Shown: positions 25,817-35,542 of the stretch, in pieces
How the letters are laid out: each line of letters begins with the position of its first letter
Position numbering within the stretch: position 1 is the first letter of the stretch
Source of the DNA: CAYLPU01 sp964385635
GTDB lineage: Bacteria > Chloroflexota > Anaerolineae > B4-G1
Assembly (NCBI GenBank): GCA_964385635.1
Contig: CAYLPU010000009.1
Location: 8,670 to 72,669, forward strand
Length of the DNA: 64,000 bases
Direction: 5' to 3'
Notes under the pieces: model-generated
The model's input: the letters and a program-made list of their open reading frames with translations, nothing else
Databases searched by the model: none
What the model was told of the DNA's origin: nothing
Position numbers and translations under genes: made by a program

Positions 25817-27100
25817 ATGGCAAAGTTGATCTATATATCCACCGCCCGCATTCCAAGCGAGAAAGCGCATCCTTACCAAATCTTGCAGATGTGCGATGCC
25901 TTCGCCGGGCACGGTATTAATGTTGAGTTGTTGCATCCCTATCGAGATAACACCCCGGCAATGGTCGCAATTGACGACGTGTGGGAGTATTATGGCTTAC
26001 AACACCAGTTCACACTGTCTACACTCCCCACATTCGATATCTTGCATCGCACCGAGCATTTCCTGGCCAAATTCCCACCATTGTTGTTTCGAGCTGGGCA
26101 GAGGTTTACGTTTAATTTGCTAATGGCAACTTATAATCGGTCGGCATTGAAATACTTACACCACCACACGGCTGATGTCTACTACCTGAGAGACAAACAG
26201 GTCTTGTGGGCATTGATCCGCGCCCGGCCAGATTTGGCCCCACGCATCGTCTACGAAGTCCATGATTTTCCCAAGGCCAAGGCGGGTCAGAAAAAAGCGC
26301 TCATCGCCCTACCACAGATTGCCGGGATCATTGCCGTCACCCATCACCTGAAAACATTGTACACCCAGGCAGGCGGCCCACCAGAGAGGATATTGGTTGC
26401 ACCAGATGGGGTGAATTTGCGCCAGTTTGAGCGAGTGACGATGACCCAGCAGGAAGCACGCACATATCTCAAGTTGCCAATGGAACGGTTTGTGGTGGGT
26501 TACGTAGGCCGATTACACACCCTCGGAAAAGAGAAAGGTATAAGCCATCTCATTGAGGCAATAGCAATACTAAGGCAAAGTTCGCCTTCACCTGGCGCGA
26601 CATTGTGCTGTGTAGGAGGCCCTGAGGAAATGGCCATGCGATACCAAGAACTCGCAAGTCAGTTGGGGCTCGCCCCAGATGAGGTCATCTTTGTCCCACA
26701 GGTCCCACCAGCGGAAGTTCCGCTATACTTGCGCGCCTTTGATCTGTGCGCTATGCCTTTCCCGTGGACCCAACACTACGCTTATTATATGTCTCCACTC
26801 AAGATGTTTGAGTATATGGCCGCACAGCGGCCGATCATCGCCACGAAATTGCCTTCTGTACAAGAGATATTGCGACACGGCAATAATGCTTATCTTGTTC
26901 CACCGGACGACCCGCAAGCCCTGGCGGAGGGTATTTGCTGGCTGGCCACACATCCCGACGCGGCGCAATCAATAGCCAAGCAGGCTCGGGCGGATGTGCA
27001 ACAGTACACGTGGTCGGAACGCGCGCGGCGGGCCCTAAAGTTTGTGGCCCCAAGCCTTGTGCCAGATTTGGGCAAGGTGCCAAATCTGTCTTACGAGTAG
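25817..27100 (+). CDS. GT4-family glycosyltransferase
   Basis: 427 residues. The N-terminus MAKLIYISTARIPSEKAHPY is followed by the GT-B donor domain: VGYVGRLHTLGKEKGISHLI and YYMSPLKMFEYMAAQRPIIA, where the K-x2-E form replaces E-x7-E as in many capsule transferases. It contains REVPPDDPQAL-like terminal loops. It lies 28 bases after the methyltransferase gene and 5 bases before the WecB-like gene. Confidence 0.85.
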   Translation: MAKLIYISTARIPSEKAHPYQILQMCDAFAGHGINVELLHPYRDNTPAMVAIDDVWEYYGLQHQFTLSTLPTFDILHRTEHFLAKFPPLLFRAGQRFTFNLLMATYNRSALKYLHHHTADVYYLRDKQVLWALIRARPDLAPRIVYEVHDFPKAKAGQKKALIALPQIAGIIAVTHHLKTLYTQAGGPPERILVAPDGVNLRQFERVTMTQQEARTYLKLPMERFVVGYVGRLHTLGKEKGISHLIEAIAILRQSSPSPGATLCCVGGPEEMAMRYQELASQLGLAPDEVIFVPQVPPAEVPLYLRAFDLCAMPFPWTQHYAYYMSPLKMFEYMAAQRPIIATKLPSVQEILRHGNNAYLVPPDDPQALAEGICWLATHPDAAQSIAKQARADVQQYTWSERARRALKFVAPSLVPDLGKVPNLSYE

Positions 27101-27105
27101 CAGCC

Positions 27106-28212
27106 ATGCAAGTGACATCCATTGTGGGAGCCCGCCCAAATTTCGTCAAACTGGCTGCGTTGGATGCCGCTTTTGGATGCTTTCCAGAAATCGATCACCA
27201 GATCGTGCACACAGGACAGCATTACGACTTCGAGCTAAGCCAGTTGTTCTTTCAGGAGTTACACATCCCTGAGCCCACACACTACCTGGGCATCGGCTCG
27301 GGCACACATGCCGAGCAAGTAGGCAAAGCAATGATGGCATTGGAGGGATTGTTGAGCGCCAATCATCCCGACTGGGTGTTGGCTATAGGAGATGTGAACG
27401 CTACGCTTTCCACTGCCCTGGTAACGAAGAAAATGGGACTCCGGCTGGCCCACGTTGAAGCTGGCCTGCGCAGTTTCGACTGGACGATGCCGGAGGAGAT
27501 CAACCGAATGGTTACGGATAGGCTATCCGACCTGCTTTTTGTCTCCGAGCCATCTGGCGTGGATAATCTGTTGCGTGAAGGGACTCCGGAATCTCGAATT
27601 AGATTCGTCGGCAACGTCATGATTGATACGTTGAAGGCAAACTTTGATTTAGTGGGTAGGCGCACTATTCTAGCTGATCTAGGGTTACACCCTCGACAAT
27701 ATGGCGTGATCACTCTACACCGTCCATCCAACACGGATGAGCCTGAAAAGCTGCGGGCCTGGATGAACGTTTTTGAGCAGTTATCCACAGACTACTTCCC
27801 TTTCGTATTCCCAGTACATCCCCGCACCAGGGAACGACTATCTCTGTTACGCTTCACACCAACCAATTCTGATCGCTTGCTCCTAATCGAGCCGGTCGGC
27901 TACTTGGACATGTTGGCATTACAAAAAAATGCGCGGCTGATTATGACGGACTCAGGAGGCATTCAGGAAGAGACAACTACCCTAGGTATACCTTGTTTGA
28001 CACTGCGTGATAACACTGAGCGACCTGTAACCATAAGTGATGGGACAAACCGCTTAGTAGGTAGCAATCCCCAGAACCTACTTGAGGCTGTCAATGCTGC
28101 TTTGAATACCCCCGTAACAGAGCATCTGCCACCCTATTGGGATGGAAATGCTGCGCAACGGATCGCGAGTTACCTGGTGAATAACCCAAAATTACCTCTA
28201 CGACGAAGGTGA
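27106..28212 (+). CDS. wecB: UDP-N-acetylglucosamine 2-epimerase (non-hydrolysing)
   Basis: 368 residues. MQVTSIVGARPNFVKLAALD is the family N-terminus, followed by IVHTGQHYDFELSQLFFQEL. GDVNATLSTALVTKK, HVEAGLRSFDWTMPEEINR and MTDSGGIQEETTTLGIPC are the conserved active-site blocks. The enzyme converts UDP-GlcNAc to UDP-ManNAc. Together with the UDP-sugar dehydrogenase at 46534 this gives a route to UDP-ManNAcA. A longer frame upstream overlaps the glycosyltransferase and is rejected. Confidence 0.92.
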   Translation: MQVTSIVGARPNFVKLAALDAAFGCFPEIDHQIVHTGQHYDFELSQLFFQELHIPEPTHYLGIGSGTHAEQVGKAMMALEGLLSANHPDWVLAIGDVNATLSTALVTKKMGLRLAHVEAGLRSFDWTMPEEINRMVTDRLSDLLFVSEPSGVDNLLREGTPESRIRFVGNVMIDTLKANFDLVGRRTILADLGLHPRQYGVITLHRPSNTDEPEKLRAWMNVFEQLSTDYFPFVFPVHPRTRERLSLLRFTPTNSDRLLLIEPVGYLDMLALQKNARLIMTDSGGIQEETTTLGIPCLTLRDNTERPVTISDGTNRLVGSNPQNLLEAVNAALNTPVTEHLPPYWDGNAAQRIASYLVNNPKLPLRRR

Positions 28213-28217
28213 GAATG

Positions 28218-29174
28218 ATGAAAATTCTGTACCTCACTGATGATCGTTCAATCTATGCCCAAGGTTACTATTACATGGATTGGGTTAACGTTTTCAAGAA
28301 ACATCACGATCTGATTCTCTGGGGACCCGGGTTCCCCACTCCCGACCAAGGATGCATGTCACAAGTAGATCTGCTCATCATTGGACATGGTGCCTATGAT
28401 GTGCTAAAAGCGAGTAGGTATTATTCTCAGCGTAAACGACTATGGCAATGGGTGACCCGTACTCCCTCTTTTGGGCACTGGCCGGCATATATCCGCCAGC
28501 TGAGATGTCCTAAGGTATTCTTCTCAAAAAATGATTATAAAGAACTCGATATGAAAGTTTCCTTGGCCAAGCGTGAAAAGATTCATCTGGTTATTACACA
28601 TAGCAAACAAGCCGTGGCTTCTTTTCGTTCTGCGGGTGTCACATGCGAATGGATACCCTTCGGCGTCGACCTCGACAGATTTGCGAATTACAAGCGTGAG
28701 CGTGATATTGACATAGGGTTTCGTGGTAATACCAACGACCAATGGAATGATGGCATACGAAGTGCTCTCATCGAGGCTGTTCTCAATACTTGCGATGACT
28801 TGCGACTAGACATCGTCACCAGTCGAAATGCCGAGAACTTTCTTTTCGGCCGGCCCTACGTAGACTGGATCAACAGATGTCATCTCATCATAAACACCGT
28901 TTCAGCCATAGGTACGGTAGGCCCAAAATGGTGGGAAGAGATGGCATGCGGTTGCGTTCCTCTGGCTCCTATTGCTGATTACGAAGGCTTGGTGGAACCT
29001 GGCCAACACTATCTGGCTGTAAAGCCTGACTTCTCTGATTTACGTTTGCAGGTCAATCGCTTTTTTCAAGACTCCGGGTTTCGTCAACAGTTGGAGCAAA
29101 ACGTTGCTGATGTGGCCGTCCAGGCAAGTATGGAGCACCGGTATCAAGAGTTATGGCATGCCATAGAAATGTAA
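28218..29174 (+). CDS. CgeB-like glycosyltransferase
   Basis: 318 residues from the ATG that fits AAGG at 28206; ATG 28215 and a GTG at 28209 are alternatives, and the latter overlaps the wecB stop. The N-terminus MKILYLTDDRSIYAQGYYYM and the C-terminal KWWEEMACGCVPLAPIADYE followed by LVEPGQHYL match the CgeB/Glyco_trans_1_2 group of GT-B transferases. Base composition is clearly A/T-rich compared with the window average. The acceptor is unknown. Confidence 0.72.
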   Translation: MKILYLTDDRSIYAQGYYYMDWVNVFKKHHDLILWGPGFPTPDQGCMSQVDLLIIGHGAYDVLKASRYYSQRKRLWQWVTRTPSFGHWPAYIRQLRCPKVFFSKNDYKELDMKVSLAKREKIHLVITHSKQAVASFRSAGVTCEWIPFGVDLDRFANYKRERDIDIGFRGNTNDQWNDGIRSALIEAVLNTCDDLRLDIVTSRNAENFLFGRPYVDWINRCHLIINTVSAIGTVGPKWWEEMACGCVPLAPIADYEGLVEPGQHYLAVKPDFSDLRLQVNRFFQDSGFRQQLEQNVADVAVQASMEHRYQELWHAIEM

Positions 29175-29196
29175 ATCATAGCAAAATGGAGTAGCG

Positions 29197-29787
29197 ATGC
29201 CAAAACAAGATTGGATCGAGAATAATGTGCAGCGTATCTTCCAACGCGAGGAGTTGTATCCTACGGGAAGAATCAAGACCGTATTGGACGTAGGCTGCGG
29301 CCTGTCATTGAAGTCTCAGTATATCAATGCAGAAATACGGGTGGGACTTGACATCTACCGTCCCTATCTGGAAAAAATCGAAGCTGAAGTACCCTACGTC
29401 ACAATCAATGCTGATGCGCTGGAGATCGGCAAGTTATTTCTGCCACGTTCTTTTGACTTGGTTCTCTTACTCGACATCATCGAACACCTAGAGAAAAACG
29501 ATGCGCTCTATCTACTCGATATGGCTGAAGAGATAGCACGAGTAGCCGTTATCATTGAGACCCCTAAGGGATACATCCCCCAAGACATCGACATTTGGGG
29601 CTGGGGTGGGCATACCTACCAGACTCACCGCTGTGGCTGGGAACCTGAGGAGTTTACAGCGCGTGGCTATCAAGTAGTATTGCGAGATTATACGATGAGT
29701 GACGTCAGGCGACACACAGAACTAGAGATTGATCCGCATATTCAAATGATCAATGCGATCAAGCGCTTCGATCTTGAGGATAAGTAA
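29197..29787 (+). CDS. SAM-dependent methyltransferase
   Basis: 196 residues. TVLDVGCGLSLKSQYI is the SAM-binding GxG motif, VGLDIYRPYLEKI supplies the acidic residue, and FDLVLLLDIIEHLEKND is motif IV. It then has ETPKGYIPQDIDIWGWGG and a histidine-rich HTYQTHRCGW segment typical of small glycan- or nucleotide-sugar-modifying methyltransferases. It lies in the low-G+C core between a transferase and a sugar epimerase. Confidence 0.82.
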   Translation: MPKQDWIENNVQRIFQREELYPTGRIKTVLDVGCGLSLKSQYINAEIRVGLDIYRPYLEKIEAEVPYVTINADALEIGKLFLPRSFDLVLLLDIIEHLEKNDALYLLDMAEEIARVAVIIETPKGYIPQDIDIWGWGGHTYQTHRCGWEPEEFTARGYQVVLRDYTMSDVRRHTELEIDPHIQMINAIKRFDLEDK

Positions 29788-29829
29788 AGCCACCAGACTG
29801 ATTATACAACTAATAGGAGGGCAGATATC

Positions 29830-30786
29830 ATGCGTATCTTGGTCACGGGCGGGTTGGGGACAGTTGGGCACGTACTGGTTTCTGAGCTTCGCAAGCGCGG
29901 GCATGATGTTTGGTTATGCGATTTGCCGCATCACCACGATCCAAAATACATGCGTTGTGATATAGGAAGCTTTCGCCAAGTACGGCGCGTGCTGACCGCT
30001 CAACGGTTTGATCTGGTCTATCATCTTGCTGCTGAGTTTGGACGTTGGAATGGCGAAACTTTCTATGATACCCTATGGCGGTCTAACGTGGTGGGTACCA
30101 AGAACATTATTCGGCTACAAGAAGAGCAAGGTTTTCGTCTAGTCTTCTTCAGCTCATCGGAAGTATATGGCGATTGGCCCGGCGTAATGCGCGAGGATGC
30201 CATGGACAAATACGCAATACGGCAACTAAACGATTACGCAATCACCAAATGGGCTAGCGAATTGCAAATCATGAACTCGGCTGCACAGTTTGGCACAGAA
30301 TCCGTACGTGTACGACTGTTCAACACATATGGCCCAGGCGAGTACTACAGTCCCTATCGTAGCGTAATATGCAAATTCATTTACTCCGCGCTACACGATA
30401 TTCCTTACACAGTTTATCTCAATCATCATCGCACCTCTACCTATGCCACGGATACTGTGCATACTGTAGCCAATATAGCGGATAATTTTATCCCGGGGGA
30501 AGTCTATAATATTGGTGGTACTGAATACCACGACATCAAGCAGCTATCCGATATGATCCTGGATTACTTAGGGATGGATGATAGCTTAGTCACGTATGCT
30601 GAGGCTGAACCATTTACAACTAAAGACAAAAAGGTGGATGTTTCAAAGGCTGTCCGTGACCTAGATCACCGAATTATTGTGCCATTAGCGGTGGGAATAC
30701 CTAAGACTATTGATTGGATGAGATCCGTGTACCAAGTTCATCTGCATGACAACAGACGTCCGCCACAGACCCAAGTTCCATTGTGA
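29830..30786 (+). CDS. NAD-dependent nucleotide-sugar epimerase/dehydratase (extended SDR)
   Basis: 318 residues with an AGGAGGG ribosome-binding site. MRILVTGGLGTVGHVL is the GxxGxxG dinucleotide motif, FFSSSEVYGDW supplies the catalytic serine/threonine region and DYAITKW the Y-x3-K pair. RVRLFNTYGPGEYYSPYRS binds the sugar nucleotide. Extended SDRs of this type epimerise, dehydrate or decarboxylate UDP- or dTDP-sugars; which one cannot be settled. Its stop overlaps the GTG of the flippase gene. Confidence 0.88.
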   Translation: MRILVTGGLGTVGHVLVSELRKRGHDVWLCDLPHHHDPKYMRCDIGSFRQVRRVLTAQRFDLVYHLAAEFGRWNGETFYDTLWRSNVVGTKNIIRLQEEQGFRLVFFSSSEVYGDWPGVMREDAMDKYAIRQLNDYAITKWASELQIMNSAAQFGTESVRVRLFNTYGPGEYYSPYRSVICKFIYSALHDIPYTVYLNHHRTSTYATDTVHTVANIADNFIPGEVYNIGGTEYHDIKQLSDMILDYLGMDDSLVTYAEAEPFTTKDKKVDVSKAVRDLDHRIIVPLAVGIPKTIDWMRSVYQVHLHDNRRPPQTQVPL

Positions 30787-32063
30787 TACACAATATGGAA
30801 CAATATCGTGAAACGCGAGTGCAGCAATACCTCAGCAGGGTGCTTAAGCGATTGCACGACTCTCTACAACTAGATGTGCGCTATTTCCTCAAAGGGAGTT
30901 GTTGGCTATTTCTCCCTATCCTAGCTAGCTATTTGCTAAGCCTGCTTCGTTCAGTCGCGTTTGCGCACCTGACAGAACAAAGTACTTATGGTCAATTTCG
31001 CTTTGTTACAGACATCATTGGCATGGCTGGCATCATGACCTTGCCGGGCATTAACACGGCGTTAGTCGAAACTGTCTCACGCGGGAACCTGGGCTCTCTT
31101 GCAGACGCGGCCCGTGCCCGCGCCAGATGGGGAGTGTTCGGTAGCCTGGCAATGGCCGGTGTGTCGCTGTACTACTTGTACCGTGGACAGCACGAGTTGG
31201 TAGTCGCGCTTCTTATCGCTGGCGCTTTTTTGCCCCTTACCTCAGCCCTTCAGGTTGTTCAGGCTTACTATAATGGACGCAAGCGTTTTGACATGGTCAG
31301 CCTGATCAACATAGGGGCAGTAGTACTCAGCACAGTTACCTTGTTGCTGATCCTGTGGCTTCAAAAAGGACTAGCCTGGTTAGTTATAGCGAACAGTGGC
31401 TCCCAATTCGTGCTATACCTGGTATATTACTTATCCGCGGCCCGACGTGTTCGGGGAGCCCCACGTGACCCAGAAATGGTCGCCTATGGCCGCTCTCTAA
31501 CCTGGGCCCAGGCTATTGGTTCGGTGACTTTCTACCTGGATAGTGTGATCCTGGGATTCTCCGCCGGGTTCGTAGATGTGGCTGTCTACAAGATCGCTTC
31601 TACCTTGCCTGAGAGCCTCAAAGGCCTGATGAAAATTCTGATGCCGCTGGCCATGCCCAAAATCGCTGAACAGCCAGACAAACGGGTATACACCCGGCGC
31701 ACCCGCCGACACCTGCTGTATCTGCTGATATTCAACCTGGTCGTCGTTCTTGCGGCAATTGTGGCCATTCCTATTGTCGTATCGCTTCTCTACGGTGAGC
31801 GTTACGCTGCCTCAGTGGGCTACGCCCAATTGCTCATGCTATCTCTGGCGGGAGGCTGGCCCAGTTCATTCTTTGCCGCTGCCCTGCAGGCACGTCGGCA
31901 GACCCAGGCCATCTACCGCTCTAACTTGGTTTACGGCGTACTGCAACTGAGCATGCTCTTGATCTTTGTGCCTCTGTGGGGTATAAGGGGTATCGTATTC
32001 AGTCGCATTGTCTCTCGTTGGGGCATAGCACTCTACCAGTGGCGGGCGGTCACTAGAATCTGA
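30783..32063 (+). CDS. wzx: Wzx-like polysaccharide flippase
   Basis: 426 residues. The start is GTG 30783 overlapping the previous stop, or ATG 30795. About twelve hydrophobic helices follow a short basic cytoplasmic tail, and the N-terminal block SYLLSLLRSVAFAHLTEQST is typical of the MATE/PST polysaccharide exporter group. It would flip undecaprenyl-linked repeat units to the outer face for the ligase or polymerase encoded downstream. Membrane topology is seen; the substrate is inferred from the locus. Confidence 0.82.
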   Translation: MIHNMEQYRETRVQQYLSRVLKRLHDSLQLDVRYFLKGSCWLFLPILASYLLSLLRSVAFAHLTEQSTYGQFRFVTDIIGMAGIMTLPGINTALVETVSRGNLGSLADAARARARWGVFGSLAMAGVSLYYLYRGQHELVVALLIAGAFLPLTSALQVVQAYYNGRKRFDMVSLINIGAVVLSTVTLLLILWLQKGLAWLVIANSGSQFVLYLVYYLSAARRVRGAPRDPEMVAYGRSLTWAQAIGSVTFYLDSVILGFSAGFVDVAVYKIASTLPESLKGLMKILMPLAMPKIAEQPDKRVYTRRTRRHLLYLLIFNLVVVLAAIVAIPIVVSLLYGERYAASVGYAQLLMLSLAGGWPSSFFAAALQARRQTQAIYRSNLVYGVLQLSMLLIFVPLWGIRGIVFSRIVSRWGIALYQWRAVTRI

Positions 32064-32728
32064 TGTACAAGGGGGCAGTGTTCATGCACCTTGACCTTAC
32101 CAAGGATTACGGTTTTACAGTCGCTGTAGATCACACAACCGACTTACCTGTCTGGGATTCCTTTCGATTGGCGCGGATTGGCGAAATATTCCGAACGTGC
32201 CGAACTATCATAGATTTTGGCGACTCATCTCGTGCTTTAGCCAGTCTATTCGAGGATGACTTGGTGGATAAGCAACGCATATCGCTAGACATCAATCCGC
32301 TCTTTCAGCCACATATCGCGGCAGACATTTGTCACCTACCGCTGCCGAAAGAGCGAATAGATGGCATCATCTGCGCAGCCATGCTGGAGCACGTCTACAA
32401 TCCCTTCCTGGCTATGGCCGAGCTTTACCGGGTACTGGCGACAGGCGGGAAACTGTTCATCTACGTGCCATGGATGTTTAATTACCATGCTAGCGACCAG
32501 TATCAAGACTATTACCGCTTCTCTCGTGACGGCATCCGTTACTTGCTCCAGGGTTTCTCTCAGATCGAGTTGTGTCCTGTCCGAGGCCGTGTCGAGACCA
32601 TACTGAACTTGATTCCCAGATTTGGAAAGCGTTCCCGTTTTATCCACTGGTTTGGCGGTCTCATCAGGAAGATAGACCACCTGAGCGAACGGCACACTTC
32701 CGGGTTTAACGTTTATGCCATCAAATAA
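32063..32728 (+). CDS. SAM-dependent methyltransferase (Methyltransf_11 type)
   Basis: 221 residues, with the ATG overlapping the flippase stop (TGATG). The SAM site is IIDFGDSSRALASLF, a variant of the GxGxG motif. LDINPLFQPHIAADICHLPL supplies the acidic residue, and DGIICAAMLEHVYNP plus ELYRVLATGGKLFIYVPWM are the class I motifs. It probably methylates a glycan or lipid-linked sugar. Its end overlaps the next glycosyltransferase by 14 bases. Confidence 0.8.
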   Translation: MYKGAVFMHLDLTKDYGFTVAVDHTTDLPVWDSFRLARIGEIFRTCRTIIDFGDSSRALASLFEDDLVDKQRISLDINPLFQPHIAADICHLPLPKERIDGIICAAMLEHVYNPFLAMAELYRVLATGGKLFIYVPWMFNYHASDQYQDYYRFSRDGIRYLLQGFSQIELCPVRGRVETILNLIPRFGKRSRFIHWFGGLIRKIDHLSERHTSGFNVYAIK

Positions 32729-33860
32729 CTCGTCACCTCACCGATTGCTGTTCATCATCGCCAACTTGGGCGGCGGTGGTGCCGAACGGGCGCTGGTCAA
32801 CCTTATCAACCACCTGGACCGAACCCGCTTTCAGCCGCACCTGGCCCTCTTTCAGAAGGAAGGCGTTTTCCTGGAAGCGTTAGCGCCCGACGTGCCGGTG
32901 CACGAAATTCAACCAAGAGACCTCGGCCTCTTGCACCGTAGCTGGGTCCGCGTTCGCGCCATCAAGCGCTTGTGCAACACGCTTCACCCTGCCTTGGTGA
33001 TGAGCGTACTGTGGCAGGTGAACATCGTGACGCTTCTGGCACACGCGCTCCTCAACCTGGACTGCCCGGTTGTGACGAACGAGCAGAATACACTCACAAG
33101 AGGAGCGCGAAACATCTGGCAAAGAAAATGGCTCTTCTGGCCGCTGGCGCACCGGGTATACAAGCGAGCAGCAAAAGTGATCACCATCTCGAGCGGGATC
33201 GCCTCCGAACTGCAAGACGCGCTCTCTCTACCGCCCAGTAAGTTCCAGGTCATCAACAATCCCACCCTGGTAGACGACATACAGAACCAGGCCCACCTTC
33301 CCTCCGCATCTCTGCCTGACGAGCATTCCCGCCTGATCGCCGTAGGCAGGTTAGCCAAGCAGAAGAACTACCCTCTTCTGCTGCGGGCCACAGGGAGAGT
33401 GCTCAAAGAGGAGAACGTACATCTATACATACTCGGAGAAGGCCCAGAGCGCCCCAATCTGGAAGAGCTGATCCGGACGCTGGGTCTCGAACGGTTCGTC
33501 GATCTACTAGGATTCCAGCCGAACCCCTTCGCCTATATGGGGCAGGCCGATGTTTTCGTGTTGAGTTCGAATTTCGAGGGCTTCGGCAATGTCATCGCCG
33601 AGGCAATGGCCCTGGGCGTGCCTGTAATCGCTACCGATTGTCCATACGGCCCGCGCGAGATTCTGGCCGATGGCAAGTACGGCCTGCTCGTACCCCCTGG
33701 CGACGAGTCCGCGCTGGTCGAGGCTATCCTATCTTTGTTACGTGATCCAGATGCCCGCCATCAACTTGCCGTAGAAGCACGAAAACGGGCAGAGGACTTC
33801 TCTACTGAGAGAATCGTCCCTCAGTACGAACAGTTGTTCGTAAATCTGATCGCGAATTAG
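32715..33860 (+). CDS. GT4-family glycosyltransferase
   Basis: 381 residues. LLFIIANLGGGGAERALVNL is the GGAE N-terminal acceptor motif. IAVGRLAKQKNYPLLLRA and the donor motif NFEGFGNVIAEAMALGVPVI (E-x7-E) define a GT4 transferase, followed by DGKYGLLVPPGDE. G+C content rises again here compared with 28-31 kb. Sugar specificity is unknown. Confidence 0.88.
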   Translation: MPSNNSSPHRLLFIIANLGGGGAERALVNLINHLDRTRFQPHLALFQKEGVFLEALAPDVPVHEIQPRDLGLLHRSWVRVRAIKRLCNTLHPALVMSVLWQVNIVTLLAHALLNLDCPVVTNEQNTLTRGARNIWQRKWLFWPLAHRVYKRAAKVITISSGIASELQDALSLPPSKFQVINNPTLVDDIQNQAHLPSASLPDEHSRLIAVGRLAKQKNYPLLLRATGRVLKEENVHLYILGEGPERPNLEELIRTLGLERFVDLLGFQPNPFAYMGQADVFVLSSNFEGFGNVIAEAMALGVPVIATDCPYGPREILADGKYGLLVPPGDESALVEAILSLLRDPDARHQLAVEARKRAEDFSTERIVPQYEQLFVNLIAN

Positions 33861-33885
33861 GGTATCATGTGCAACGTCATTACCT

Positions 33886-35025
33886 ATGTCTGATTGCATC
33901 CCCATCCTCCACCTCATCACCGAACTAAACGTCGGCGGCGCCGAGAAGGCTCTAGCCCGACTCCTGACCCATCTGGATCGTGACCGATTCGCCCCAACCG
34001 TCGCCTGTCTTTACGGGGGAGACGGCTCTGTAGCAGACGAAATTCGCGCTCTGGACATCCCGGTGATTGATCTGAAGATGACTGCCAAGTGGCGTTGGGA
34101 TGCCCTCTGGAGGCTCCACCGTCTGTTGCGCCGGGAGTGCCCAACCATCCTGCACACCTGGATGTTCCATGCCAACCTCTCCGGCCGGGTGTTGGGCCGT
34201 CTCACAGGAGTACCTATCGTCATCAGCAGCGAGCGCACGATGGGTATGGAGAGCCGCTGGCGCTACCTGCTCAATCGGATCACCGATCCACTGACCGACC
34301 AGGTGGTCTGCGTCTCGCATCAGGTCGCTGGTTTCGTCGTGCAAGAAGTGGGCATACCACGACACAAGACCGCCGTTATCCCCAACGGCATTGACCTGCA
34401 GGATTTCGAGCACCTGCCCAACAAACAGCGAGCACGTGCGGCGCTGGGGTTGTCCCCAGATCAGATGCTGGTAGGGACAGTGGCCCGGCTGGATCCAGTC
34501 AAGCGGCTGGACGTCCTGCTTCAAGCGATGCCGTCACTGCCCGATGTATGCGCCGTCATTGTCGGCGACGGGCCAGAGCAGTCGCCATTGGAGACGATGA
34601 GTGCACGATTGGAGATTGCGAGTCGCGTCCGCTTCGCCGGTCAACAAGACGACGTGCGGCCCTGGCTGGCCGCGCTGGATGTGTTTGTGCTCTCCTCAGA
34701 TTGGGAAGGAATGTCTAACGCTCTATTGGAGGCAATGGCCGCTGGGCTTCCGGTCGTCGCTACGGCGGTTGGTGGTACACCGGGAGTAGTGGTGGACGGC
34801 GTCACCGGACTGCTGGCGCCTCCCCGCAACCCGGTCGCCCTGGCCGAAGCGATCACAACACTTTTGCGCAATCCCGACCTGCGGCGTGAAATGGGACAGG
34901 CCGGACGGGAACGAGTGGAGAGAGAATTCAGCGTGGTGAGGATGGTGCGAAAGACGGAGGCCCTGTATGAGGAATTGGTCAAGGTGAAGATGGGGCTGGA
35001 GTGGATCGAGGGGGCGGCCGGTTGA
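33886..35025 (+). CDS. GT4-family glycosyltransferase
   Basis: 379 residues. ILHLITELNVGGAEKALARL begins the acceptor domain. VGTVARLDPVKRLDVLLQAM and DWEGMSNALLEAMAAGLPVV (E-x7-E) plus VGGTPGVVVDGVTGLL form the donor site. It is closely similar in layout to the preceding gene, suggesting an old duplication. A deleted relative of this type of gene survives as a fragment at about 35646-35759. Confidence 0.88.
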   Translation: MSDCIPILHLITELNVGGAEKALARLLTHLDRDRFAPTVACLYGGDGSVADEIRALDIPVIDLKMTAKWRWDALWRLHRLLRRECPTILHTWMFHANLSGRVLGRLTGVPIVISSERTMGMESRWRYLLNRITDPLTDQVVCVSHQVAGFVVQEVGIPRHKTAVIPNGIDLQDFEHLPNKQRARAALGLSPDQMLVGTVARLDPVKRLDVLLQAMPSLPDVCAVIVGDGPEQSPLETMSARLEIASRVRFAGQQDDVRPWLAALDVFVLSSDWEGMSNALLEAMAAGLPVVATAVGGTPGVVVDGVTGLLAPPRNPVALAEAITTLLRNPDLRREMGQAGRERVEREFSVVRMVRKTEALYEELVKVKMGLEWIEGAAG

Positions 35026-35057
35026 ATGGGATACGACGAGTGACAAACTGCCCACAG

Positions 35058-35086
35058 GTGACATCAGACGGCAACTATGGTATACT
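35058..35086 (+). promoter_or_regulatory. Promoter of the truncated MNT/HepT module
   Basis: GTGACA (35058-35063) and TATACT (35081-35086) are 17 nt apart, 28 nt before the ATG at 35114, which has GGAGAAAG as ribosome-binding site. Confidence 0.55.
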
Positions 35087-35113
35087 TGGCGTAGGTAAGT
35101 GTGGAGAAAGACA

Positions 35114-35542
35114 ATGACCGGTGCGAGTATGCCAGCGACAGTTCCCATTCAGATCGAAACGTACCGTCGCACCTTTCGGCAGCGGATGCAACGCGAGCGG
35201 GAAGAGCGGGAAGAGCGGCGACGGCGGGCGCTGCAGGCCGCGCGGGAGAAGGCCCCGGTCATCCTGGCAGGGTACCCATCCGTGCGACGGGCCTACCTGT
35301 TCGGCTCCGTCACCCGGCCTGGCGCTTTTCATCCGGCCTCGGACATTGACATTGCCCTGGAAGGGACGACGGCGGAAGAGTATTTCGCTGTATGGCGGGA
35401 TTTGGACCGTGCCCTGTCCGATTGGATGGTAGACGTGCGTGAAATCAACGATTCCTCTTCCTTCGCCAACCTGATCCGCGAAACAGGAATACTGATCTAT
35501 GAACGAGACAGTCCGCCTACTGCAAAGCGAGATCCGATCTGA
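35114..35542 (+). CDS. MNT-type nucleotidyltransferase (antitoxin-like)
   Basis: 142 residues. A basic/acidic helical N-terminus (RRTFRQRMQREREEREERRR) precedes the minimal nucleotidyltransferase core AYLFGSVTRPGAFHPASDID, which has the GS and D-x-D residues needed for catalysis. Such proteins silence HepT toxins by transferring AMP to a tyrosine. Here the HepT-like partner that starts at 35499 is only 31 residues long, so the module looks decayed. The nucleotidyltransferase itself appears intact. Confidence 0.78.
   Translation: MTGASMPATVPIQIETYRRTFRQRMQREREEREERRRRALQAAREKAPVILAGYPSVRRAYLFGSVTRPGAFHPASDIDIALEGTTAEEYFAVWRDLDRALSDWMVDVREINDSSSFANLIRETGILIYERDSPPTAKRDPI

Noticed and set aside
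26935..27105. N-terminal extension of the WecB-like gene
   Set aside because: It lies over the end of the preceding glycosyltransferase; the epimerase family starts at the ATG 27106.
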